Under the pieces are notes generated by a model. The model searched no databases, was not told the origin of the DNA, and saw only the letters and a program-made list of their open reading frames with translations. DNA of 64,000 bases from contig JADJPE010000005.1 of assembly GCA_016713425.1 (NCBI GenBank), positions 3,472,001 to 3,536,000 on the forward strand, read 5' to 3'. The stretch is from Deltaproteobacteria bacterium (lineage in GTDB: Bacteria > Myxococcota > Kuafuiibacteriia > Kuafuiibacteriales > Kuafuiibacteriaceae). Positions 32,416 through 40,034 of this stretch are shown here, in pieces; position 1 is the first letter of the stretch; every line of letters starts with the position of its first letter. Made by a program: the position numbers and the translations under genes.

Positions 32416-34182
32416 ACTCGAGGTGACGCACGGGGCTTGTTGAGCCCTAATGCTGCCGTGAGCGCGTCGCCCAGTCGCTATCGCCTGGTGCGGCTGATTG
32501 GCACCGGTGGCATGGCCGAGATCTGGCTTGCCGTGCAGCGTGGCACGTCGGGCTTTCGCCGCTGCGTTGCGGTGAAGAAGATCTTGCCCCACCTCGCGCG
32601 ACAGGAGGCCTTCGTCGCGATGTTCCTCGATGAGGCCAAGCGCTCGGCGCAGCTGCATCATCGCAACATTGTCCAGATCCACGATCTTGGCCGCGACGAC
32701 GGAAGCTACTTCATGGCGATGGAGTACATCGCCGGCGAGAACCTCAGCGACATTCGCCGGCGAGCCGGGGAGCGAGGACGACCGTTGACGTACGGCCTTA
32801 TCGCGCGCATCGCCGCCGACGTTGCGCAGGCTCTTTCGCACGCACACGCGCAGGGTCTCGTTCATCGTGACATTTCGCCTCAGAATATCTTGATCGGCTA
32901 TGATGGCGTCACCAAAGTCGTCGACTTCGGCATTGCCAAGGCGATGAGCGTCGACGCCACGACGACCTCGGGCGTAACCAAGGGCAAGGCGGGCTACATG
33001 AGTCCGGAGCAATGTCTCGGGCGTCCGATTGACGTTCGTACGGACATCTTTTCGCTCGGCATCGTTCTCTACGAGCTCGCCACCGGAACCGCTTTGTTCC
33101 GCGGGTCATCCGAGTTCCTCACCATGGAAAAGATCACGCGCTGCGAAATCCCAGCGCCGGAGACCATCAACCCTGGCATCCCACCTCAGCTTGCGCAGAT
33201 TGCGATGCGCGCCTTGGCCAAGTCGCCCAACGACCGCTATCCGACCGCGAACGCGATGCTCGAAGACCTGGAAGCGCTCATGGAGCGAACAGAACACGGC
33301 GCCAATGTGGCCGCCCTTTCGGAGTACGTCTCTTCCATTTTTGCTGGGGAGCAGGCGTTGAAGCAGGCGTCCTGCAATGTCGCACTCGACGCCGAGGCTG
33401 AACCGACCGTTGCGGAGGTGGCAAGGAAGGAGGCCGAATCGACCCGTCAAGTGACCATCCTCGAAGTTCCAGAGTCTGGACGCAGTTCGGTGGGAGAACC
33501 ATTCGAGCTTCAAGATATCGGCATCGAGAACATGAAGAGTGACAGCTCTTCTACTCGAAAGGTCCGTGGTGTTTCGGCGCTTTTCACCCCGTTGCCCTAC
33601 GGGTCACCAGCCGCGCGGATCGTGGCGACGCCGCCTGAGGAGGTCGATTGCTCGAAGACGAGGCTTCTCGCGCCGCCGAAGCGGGATACGCCTTGGCCAA
33701 CGAGGCTCTTCGCGAGCGGGCTCACGCCGACGTTCACGTCGACCTGGTGGACGGCGAAACGCCGCGAGAGCCGTCGCCGTCCGGCACTTTGGTTGGGCGT
33801 GGTTGTCATGACGTCGATCCTCGGATTGTTGATGGGGGTTCTGTTGTCCCGTCCGCCGGCGACGGCCGGCGCGGTGGTGGTGGAATCCGTTCCGGCGGGG
33901 GCGACCGTTCTGATCGATGGGTTGTCGATTCGCCGCGCGGGCGAGGGTAGTGCCATCGCCGTGACGCCGTATACGCTCTCGAATCTCCAGGAAGGCAAGG
34001 CGGTGACTTTGACCTTGACGCTCGACGGCTATCAGCCGTTTGAGCGGCGTTTCGATGTGCGTGCGCTGCTCGATCGTGGCGGCCTCAAAGTGCGCCTCAA
34101 GCGCCGAACTGCTCGCTCGGCGGATGGCGACCAGAGCGCTGACCAAGGGGCTCTCCAAGAGGCCGGCGACGGTCAACGGTGA
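32410..34182 (+). CDS. Membrane-anchored Ser/Thr protein kinase with PEGA tail
   Basis: The protein has about 590 aa from ATG 32410. The Hanks-type kinase domain (about 24-305) has glycine loop IGTGGMAE, ATP-anchoring Lys in CVAVKKIL (K56), the catalytic loop HRDISPQN with D154, DFG (D172) and APE-like GYMSPEQ. HRDISPQN in place of HRDLKPEN is common in Myxococcota. A Ser/Thr-rich linker follows, then one transmembrane helix (about 480-505; WLGVVVMTSILGLLMGVLL) and a periplasmic PEGA domain (AVVVESVPAGATVLIDG). Such kinases sense periplasmic cues and phosphorylate cytoplasmic targets; the FHA protein at 8.8-10.9 kb is a plausible type of target, not a proven one. Confidence 0.93.
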   Translation: MGTRGDARGLLSPNAAVSASPSRYRLVRLIGTGGMAEIWLAVQRGTSGFRRCVAVKKILPHLARQEAFVAMFLDEAKRSAQLHHRNIVQIHDLGRDDGSYFMAMEYIAGENLSDIRRRAGERGRPLTYGLIARIAADVAQALSHAHAQGLVHRDISPQNILIGYDGVTKVVDFGIAKAMSVDATTTSGVTKGKAGYMSPEQCLGRPIDVRTDIFSLGIVLYELATGTALFRGSSEFLTMEKITRCEIPAPETINPGIPPQLAQIAMRALAKSPNDRYPTANAMLEDLEALMERTEHGANVAALSEYVSSIFAGEQALKQASCNVALDAEAEPTVAEVARKEAESTRQVTILEVPESGRSSVGEPFELQDIGIENMKSDSSSTRKVRGVSALFTPLPYGSPAARIVATPPEEVDCSKTRLLAPPKRDTPWPTRLFASGLTPTFTSTWWTAKRRESRRRPALWLGVVVMTSILGLLMGVLLSRPPATAGAVVVESVPAGATVLIDGLSIRRAGEGSAIAVTPYTLSNLQEGKAVTLTLTLDGYQPFERRFDVRALLDRGGLKVRLKRRTARSADGDQSADQGALQEAGDGQR

Positions 34183-34215
34183 CTCGGCAGGTCTCGAACG
34201 CTCGGCTGCGGGATG

Positions 34216-35592
34216 TCAGCGCCCGGCGACGATCATACGCGCGACGCGAAAGGTTGGGGTAGCGAATCGCGTCCGAAGATCGAGGTCGGATCCCACACGA
34301 TCGATCCTGCCCCAGAGATCATCGAAGTTGAGGCCGATCGTGATCTCGCTGACGGCTCGACCGAGGTGTCCGTCCTCGATGAGAAAGCCTTCCGCGCCGC
34401 GCGAAAAGTCGCCCGTGGCGGCGTTGAAGCCGAAGCCCATCATGGAGGTCACGTAGAGGCCGCGGCGCGTATCTTCGAGGATGCACGATGGGGCGTCGGG
34501 GCCTTGGCTCATGACGAAGTTCGTCGGTGCTACGGAAGGGAGGGCCGATGCGCTACGTGCCGCGCTGGCGGTGCTCTTCTTGCCCAAGCGGTGCGCGCTG
34601 TAGGTGTCGAGGAGAAAGCTCGAAAGCGAACCTCGATCGACGACGACGTTTCTCCTCGATGCGAGGCCTTCGCCGTCGAATGGACGAGAGCCCGGTCCCT
34701 CGGCGATCAGTGGGTCGTCGATGATCGTGACGGCTTCGCTCGCTACGCGCGTCCCTTCCCGATCGGCGAGATAGCTCTGGCGGCGATAGATCGCTTCGCC
34801 GGCGATGCATGAATAGAGAAGTGCCAAGAGCGATCGCCCTGCGTCGGGATGGAAGATGACGGGGAGCTCTTCAGTCTCGATCTTTGTGGCGCCCAACTTG
34901 GCCACTGTTCTTCGCCCCGCCTCGCGCCCGATCTCGGTGGCTGTCATCAGCGCGCTCCGATGGCGTCGGGCGTCGAAGAACGACGCCGTCCGCTTCTTGT
35001 TCGCCACGTCGTCCGCCACTGGGCTTACCGACAAAGAGATTTGGCTCCGAAGGAAGCCACCCTCGAAGCCGCCACTGGTCACCAGTGCCTTGGCGCTCTC
35101 CATTCGGTCGAGGCTCGCGCCTTCGCTGTTCGTGATGCGCGCATCGACGTCGAGCGCCGCGCGCTCGGCCTCCCTGGCCAGTTGGGTCGCTGCGTCTGCG
35201 TCGATCATCTCGAGCGACGGGTCGAAGAGAGATAGGTCTGGCCACGTTCGCACGAGCTCGGCGGGATCGACCGTGGTCAGTAGAGGGTCGGGCTCGGTGT
35301 AGGATGCCAGGGTGACGACATCGTCGACCACTGCCCTCAGGCCCTTTGCGGTTGTGTCGTTGGTGAATGCGGTCGAGGTTCGCTGGTTCTTGATGATGCG
35401 CAGGCCGAGGCCGAAGGTATTGGCTTGCTCGATCAGCTCGACTTCGCCGAGACGTACTTTGGAAGAGAGATTGGCGCTCAGGTTGGCCTCGACCTCAGCG
35501 ACCTCGGCGCCGCGTTTGATCGCTTCTTGAACGACGCTTCTTGCGATCTCCAGGGCCTTGTCGAGTTCGTGTTGGCTGATTGAGCTTCCCAT
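34216..35592 (-). CDS. pmbA: TldE/PmbA metallopeptidase subunit
   Basis: This 458-aa partner of TldD is the subunit without the catalytic HExxxH but with the same fold. Its MGSSISQHELDKALEIARSVV start is at 35592, only 2 bp after the tldD end. Characteristic parts are AEVEANLSANLSSKVRLGEVELIEQANTFGLGLRI, LPVIFHPDAGRSLLALL and GLYVTSMMGFGFNAATGDFSRGAEGFLIEDGHL. TldD-PmbA is a heterodimeric zinc peptidase that trims peptides, including microcin and RiPP precursors and some toxins. It is co-transcribed with tldD. Confidence 0.93.
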   Translation of the reverse strand: MGSSISQHELDKALEIARSVVQEAIKRGAEVAEVEANLSANLSSKVRLGEVELIEQANTFGLGLRIIKNQRTSTAFTNDTTAKGLRAVVDDVVTLASYTEPDPLLTTVDPAELVRTWPDLSLFDPSLEMIDADAATQLAREAERAALDVDARITNSEGASLDRMESAKALVTSGGFEGGFLRSQISLSVSPVADDVANKKRTASFFDARRHRSALMTATEIGREAGRRTVAKLGATKIETEELPVIFHPDAGRSLLALLYSCIAGEAIYRRQSYLADREGTRVASEAVTIIDDPLIAEGPGSRPFDGEGLASRRNVVVDRGSLSSFLLDTYSAHRLGKKSTASAARSASALPSVAPTNFVMSQGPDAPSCILEDTRRGLYVTSMMGFGFNAATGDFSRGAEGFLIEDGHLGRAVSEITIGLNFDDLWGRIDRVGSDLDLRTRFATPTFRVARMIVAGR

Positions 35593-35594
35593 CC

Positions 35595-37019
35595 CTACGA
35601 CACCTTTGTTCCACCGACGGTGATCGCCGAGATGCGCGTCGTCGGACACCCTACGCCGACCGGCACCGATTGACCTTCCTTACCGCAGGTCCAGATACCA
35701 TCCGAGACCTCGACATCGGCCGCGAGCATGTCGACCTTCGCCAAGACCTCAGGGCCGTTGCCGATGAGGTTGACGCCGCGGATCGGCGCCGTGATCTTTC
35801 CGTCTTCGATGAGATAGCTCTCCGTGAGTGAAAACACGAAATCACCGTTCGAGATGTTGACCTGTCCGCCCGAAAAGCGCTTGGCGTAAACTCCAAATTT
35901 GACGCTCTCGATGATCTCCTCTGCGGAGTGAGGTCCGTGAAGCATGACTGTGTTCGTCATCCGTGGCATGGGGGCGCACCGGAAACTCTCGCGACGTCCG
36001 CGACCGCTCTCCGTGCCGAAAAATCGAGCCGTCTGACGGTCTTGAAGATATCCGACGAGGCGCCCGCGATCGATGAGTCGGGCTGGCTTCGCAATGACGC
36101 CTTCGTCATCGATGTTGATCGTGCCTCGACCTTGGGCAAACGTCGGATCGTCGACCACGGTGACCAACTCGCTCGCGACCATTTGTCCGATGCGATCGGT
36201 GTAGTTGGATGTTCGCTTTCGGTTGAAGTCGGCTTCGAGTCCGTGGCCCACCGCCTCGTGGAGAAGAATGCCGCTGTCTCCGGCCCCCAACACGACCGGG
36301 AGCTCACCCGCGGGTGCTTCTTTCGCGTCCAGCATCACGGTCGCGATGCGCGCCGCCTCGCGCGCCTGATGTTCGGGGGTGCGCCCGGGCAATAGGAAAT
36401 AGTCGAGCGCGACTCGGCCTCCGCCGCCGCTCGAACCGGCCTGGCGCGTGTGCGTCTTGGGGTCCTCGGCGATGACGTGCACGCCGAAGCGGAGGAGAGG
36501 TTGACGGTCTCGAACGAACGTACCATCGCTCGACGCCACCAAGATTTCCTTGTCTTCTTCGGTGAGCGATGCGGTGACGCGCGTGACGCGTGCGTCGAAG
36601 GCGCGGGCCGCTCGATCCGCGCGAGCGAGCAGCGAGCGTTTCTCTTCGGACGGTGCGTCGGTCGTCCGATGTTCTTGTGCGTAGCGATTTGGGGGCGTGA
36701 GCGCTCGCGGCGGCGCCGGCGATGTCGAGGTCGAGGCGGCGATTCGCCCGGCCGTTGTCGCGGCCGCCATCATGGCTTCGTCGTCGAGGGCCTCCGTGTA
36801 TGCGTACCCGGTTGCGTCCCCGCGCTGAACGCGAACACCGAGGCCAATCGACACCCCGCAGGTTGCGGTGCGCAGGCGCCCATCCTCAAAACTGAACGAC
36901 GTCGATCGCCGAGCTTGAAAGTAAAGGTCGGCGTAGTCTCCGCCGCGATCCAGGGCGCGGCTCAGCAGTCGGCCGACGAGGACCGGGTCGATGGAATCGA
37001 AGTCGACATCACCGGCCAT
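35595..37019 (-). CDS. tldD: TldD metallopeptidase
   Basis: This 474-aa zinc peptidase starts at ATG 37019 (MAGDVDFDSIDPVLVG); a longer frame crosses into the divergent LOG gene and is false. The metal-binding HExxxH is HEAVGH (H254-H259) in GDSGILLHEAVGHGLEADF, and later elements include MTNTVMLHG and GGQVNISNGDFVF. It forms a complex with PmbA, encoded next. No RiPP precursor or modifying enzyme is seen nearby, so a housekeeping peptide-processing role is likely. Confidence 0.95.
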   Translation of the reverse strand: MAGDVDFDSIDPVLVGRLLSRALDRGGDYADLYFQARRSTSFSFEDGRLRTATCGVSIGLGVRVQRGDATGYAYTEALDDEAMMAAATTAGRIAASTSTSPAPPRALTPPNRYAQEHRTTDAPSEEKRSLLARADRAARAFDARVTRVTASLTEEDKEILVASSDGTFVRDRQPLLRFGVHVIAEDPKTHTRQAGSSGGGGRVALDYFLLPGRTPEHQAREAARIATVMLDAKEAPAGELPVVLGAGDSGILLHEAVGHGLEADFNRKRTSNYTDRIGQMVASELVTVVDDPTFAQGRGTINIDDEGVIAKPARLIDRGRLVGYLQDRQTARFFGTESGRGRRESFRCAPMPRMTNTVMLHGPHSAEEIIESVKFGVYAKRFSGGQVNISNGDFVFSLTESYLIEDGKITAPIRGVNLIGNGPEVLAKVDMLAADVEVSDGIWTCGKEGQSVPVGVGCPTTRISAITVGGTKVS

Positions 37020-37118
37020 GTTCGGTGAAGAGTGGACACCACCGTGGTGCCCAAGTTCAAGGGGGGCGAGTCGTACAAAGACCTTGCACCCTTCTTTGCG
37101 GTTGGCGTACCCAGACGC

Positions 37119-37703
37119 ATGGCGAGCTTTCGGCGTCTGTGTGTCTTCTGCGGCTCCAGCGACGGGGTCGACCCTATCTATGCCGAGGCCGCGATCGCGA
37201 TCGGCAAGCTCTTGGCTGCGCGCGGAATCGGGGTCGTCTACGGCGGGGCGAAGATCGGGCTCATGGGGGCGCTTGCCAACGCTGTTCTTGTGGGCGGCGG
37301 TGAGGTACTGGGTGTTATCCCCGAGCGCTTGAGGGGGCGCGAGATTGCGCACGAGGGCCTCACCGACCTCTTCGTCGTCGAGAGCATGCACGCTCGGAAG
37401 ACGATGATGGCGCATCTCAGCGACGGTTTCATCGCGTTGCCGGGCGGATGGGGGACGCTCGAGGAGCTGTTCGAGGTCCTGACTTGGACGCAACTCGGCT
37501 ATCACGAGAAACCGGTCGGACTCCTCAACGTCGGTGGCTTCTTCGACGGGCTCCTCGCCTATCTCGACCACACCGTGACGCAGGGCTTTCTGACGCCTCA
37601 GAATCGGCGGCTCCTCATCTCGGCGGGCGACCCAGAGGTGCTCCTGAAGGGTCTCGAGAACATGCAGATCCCTGCCGCTACCCGATGGATCGACCGCCCG
37701 TGA
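37119..37703 (+). CDS. LOG-family (TIGR00730) phosphoribohydrolase
   Basis: This protein of about 194 aa starts at ATG 37119 (MASFRRLCVFCGSSDG), the canonical N-terminus of the LOG family. Upstream starts (37032 and others) are possible but translate the divergent spacer. It has the PGGWGTLEELFEVLTWTQLG signature and GGAKIGLMGALANAVLVGGGEVLGVIPERL. LOG proteins release adenine or cytokinin-like bases from nucleoside monophosphates; bacterial members often act in nucleotide salvage. It overlaps the next gene. Confidence 0.9.
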   Translation: MASFRRLCVFCGSSDGVDPIYAEAAIAIGKLLAARGIGVVYGGAKIGLMGALANAVLVGGGEVLGVIPERLRGREIAHEGLTDLFVVESMHARKTMMAHLSDGFIALPGGWGTLEELFEVLTWTQLGYHEKPVGLLNVGGFFDGLLAYLDHTVTQGFLTPQNRRLLISAGDPEVLLKGLENMQIPAATRWIDRP

Positions 37704-38866
37704 GCCGCTGCTCTTCTGAGGCGGGCGCTGACGCGAGCGCGGGCGCTGATGTTGACGCGGGCGCTGATGTTGACGCGGGCGCTGACGTTGACGTGGGCGC
37801 TGTCCCTCGATCGCCGCCGCTTTGCGCAGCGTACGAGGTTCGAGGGCTGAGGCTTGCGTATCACACGTGGCCGTCTCCGGCGGGGGACGGACCGCCGCTC
37901 TTTCTGTTTCACGGATTCAGCGACCATGGCCTTTCGTTCGCACCCATGGTGCGGGCGCTCAGGTCGAACTATCGGATCGTCGCGCCTGATTTTCGTGGGC
38001 ACGGACATTCGGGGTGGATTGGTGCCGGCGGCTATTACGCCTTCTACGACTACTTCGATGACATGCGGCGACTCGTCGACCACCTCGGCTTTGAACGCAT
38101 CACGGTCGTCGGACACTCGATGGGGGGGAGCATTGCGATGGGGCTTGCGGCCATGCTCGGGGCGCGCGTCGAACGGCTTCTGCTCCTCGAAGGCATGGGA
38201 CCGCCGTTTCATGATCCCGCGGATGCGCTCAACCGAATCGTGCGATGGTCGGACGTCTTGCGACGTAGCGATGTCGATCAGGACATCGAAGGACGGAAGA
38301 AGTCGCGGCGCGCCATGAGTTCGGTCGAGGAGGCCGCGGCACGCCTTCGGCGCGCGAACCCGCGATTGTCCGCTGACGTTGCCCGTGAACTTGCCGTGAG
38401 TTTTACGGAGCCCGCATGCGAATCGCTGACCCGCCGACCCGGCTCGGCGTTCGACGCCGTATCCGGCTATGCTTCTGGCTCCCTATCCAGTGAAGCTTCT
38501 GGCTCCCTATCCAGCGATGCGTGCGGGTCTCTCGCCAGCGATGCGTCTGGTTCGGCGTCCTCGGCCGTTGTCTGGCGCTTCGATCCCTTGCATCGAACGC
38601 CTGCGCCTCGCGGTTATCGAGAGGATGAGGCCGAGGTGCTTTTCCGGTCGGTGTCTTGTCCCATTCTGTCGGTGGTGGGTGAAGTGAGCCCGTTTGCGGA
38701 CGACACACTTCGTGCTCGTCATGCTTGGCTGCGAGAGGGTCGGGTTGCCGTGCTCAAAGGGGCAGGGCACAACCTTCACCACGAGCAACCCCAGGCGACG
38801 GCTGCCATCGTCGATTGGTGGATCGCAGGCCGGGGCGAAGGTGATATGCCGGCCTGTCTTCGCTGA
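37685..38866 (+). CDS. Alpha/beta hydrolase with low-complexity N-terminus and SGSLSS repeats
   Basis: About 393 aa. ATG 37685, or GTG 37700 in a GTGA overlap with the LOG stop, are both plausible starts. Residues 10-35 are GADVDAGADVDA repeats (18-bp units). The hydrolase fold follows: FLFHGFSDHGLSF, DFRGHGHSGW, the nucleophile elbow VVGHSMGGSIA and the likely acid and His in LSVVGEVSPFAD and LKGAGHNLHHEQP. An insert of three to four SGSLSS(E/D)A units (24 bp each) sits before the last third. The substrate is unknown. It is convergent with mltG. Confidence 0.85.
   Translation: MDRPPVSRCSSEAGADASAGADVDAGADVDAGADVDVGAVPRSPPLCAAYEVRGLRLAYHTWPSPAGDGPPLFLFHGFSDHGLSFAPMVRALRSNYRIVAPDFRGHGHSGWIGAGGYYAFYDYFDDMRRLVDHLGFERITVVGHSMGGSIAMGLAAMLGARVERLLLLEGMGPPFHDPADALNRIVRWSDVLRRSDVDQDIEGRKKSRRAMSSVEEAAARLRRANPRLSADVARELAVSFTEPACESLTRRPGSAFDAVSGYASGSLSSEASGSLSSDACGSLASDASGSASSAVVWRFDPLHRTPAPRGYREDEAEVLFRSVSCPILSVVGEVSPFADDTLRARHAWLREGRVAVLKGAGHNLHHEQPQATAAIVDWWIAGRGEGDMPACLR
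37727..37800. repeat. 18-bp in-frame array encoding GADVDA repeats
   Basis: Four 18-bp units (GCGCTGATGTTGACGCGG type) lie near the N-terminus of the alpha/beta hydrolase. The length is a multiple of three, so copy change keeps the frame. Confidence 0.85.
38464..38560. repeat. 24-bp in-frame array encoding SGSLSSEA/SDA repeats
   Basis: Three to four imperfect 24-bp units lie within the alpha/beta hydrolase cap region, giving a Ser/Gly-rich insert between folded parts. Confidence 0.82.
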
Positions 38867-38889
38867 GCCTTGCCAAGGAAAGGCGGCCA

Positions 38890-38921
38890 AGACGACCGAG
38901 ACGACCGAGACGACCGAGACT
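38890..38921. repeat. 9-bp tandem array at the mltG stop codon
   Basis: GACGACCGA-type units are repeated three to four times in the short gap between convergent genes, touching the mltG stop codon. Confidence 0.8.
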
Positions 38922-39945
38922 ACCAGACGTTGTGTCTTCGTCGATTGGCCTCGTGTTGTTTGGCGTCCTTCGCGAAGTGGATGCGCTTCTGTGCGTCGTG
39001 CAGGTAGTACCAATACGGCGAAGGCTCGGGGCGCAAGGCGGCGAGGAGCGAAGGCAAGCTCGGGGCCCCGATGGGCGTCGGCGGCAACCCGGTGCGGAGA
39101 CGGGTGTTGTAGGGATCGCGGGCGTCTCGAAGCTTCGCGAGGAACTTGCGTCGGTTGTTCCATTCCTCGAGCGTGTAGCGGCTGGTTGCGTCGACGCCCA
39201 GCGGCGCCGGTGGTTTTGCGTTCAGCCGGTTATACAGGACGCCGGCGACTTTGGGGCGGACCGCCGGCGTCGGCTCTTCGCGTTCGAGGAGAGAAGCCAG
39301 GATCACGAGGTCTCTGAGCGGCCGGCCGGCGTTTGCGATCTCGCTGCGGAACGGCTTTTCGAAGGCATCAGCGAAGGCCTCGATCTGGCGCTGAATGAGC
39401 ACGTTGACGTCGATGGGACCAGGCGGAACGCGGTAGGTCTCCGGAAAGAGGTAGCCTTCGAGCGTCTTTTCTCGGAACTCGAAAGGGATCTTGAAGCGCT
39501 TCGGATCGTTGGCGGCCGATTCGTAGGCTCCCGGAGCGATCAGCTTCTGGCTCGCGAGGAAGGCGTCGGTGTCGCGAAGTCGCCAGCCTTCGACGATGGT
39601 GAGGGGCACGTCGTCGGGAATGGGATTCTCGGCGAGTTTCTCGAAGATCGCTCGGCCTGTCATGGCCGCCGAGATCTCGTGCCGGCCCGCCTTCGGCTTG
39701 CTGGCCAGGGGGTCGAGGAGGAACTCGATGCTTAGCGCACGAGCATTTCCTATGAATCCCTCACGCTCCAGAATCTGCGCGACGCGCCGCATGGATGCGC
39801 CCTTCGGAACTTCAAACATGCGCGGCGCGGCGCTCGGGTCGAGGGGGGTTCGTGCCAGGCGATCGAGATAGAGATATCCGCCCGCGGCCAGACCGAGGAG
39901 CAGTAGGATCAGCACTCCGACAATCGTGGCGATGCGTTTGCCCAT
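38920..39945 (-). CDS. mltG: Endolytic transglycosylase MltG
   Basis: This 341-aa inner-membrane lytic transglycosylase cuts nascent glycan strands and sets strand length. An N-terminal transmembrane helix (about 5-26; IATIVGVLILLLLGLAAGGYLY) is followed by a LysM-like region with EVPKGASMRRVAQILEREGF. The YceG catalytic domain has EGYLFPETY (163-171) and the catalytic E221 in LVILASLLEREEPT. The C-terminus is the usual RLRTGLPPTPIGAPSLPSLLAALRPEPSPYWYYL. Context: it lies downstream of the transglutaminase-like gene on the same strand with 89 bp between. Confidence 0.94.
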   Translation of the reverse strand: MGKRIATIVGVLILLLLGLAAGGYLYLDRLARTPLDPSAAPRMFEVPKGASMRRVAQILEREGFIGNARALSIEFLLDPLASKPKAGRHEISAAMTGRAIFEKLAENPIPDDVPLTIVEGWRLRDTDAFLASQKLIAPGAYESAANDPKRFKIPFEFREKTLEGYLFPETYRVPPGPIDVNVLIQRQIEAFADAFEKPFRSEIANAGRPLRDLVILASLLEREEPTPAVRPKVAGVLYNRLNAKPPAPLGVDATSRYTLEEWNNRRKFLAKLRDARDPYNTRLRTGLPPTPIGAPSLPSLLAALRPEPSPYWYYLHDAQKRIHFAKDAKQHEANRRRHNVW

Positions 39946-40034
39946 CTCCTTGCTTCTACACGGTCACGTCGCCGAAGCTCAAGCGGCTGACCTCGTGCGG
40001 TGCGCTACGGTATGGCCCGTGAGGGCGTTTGCCT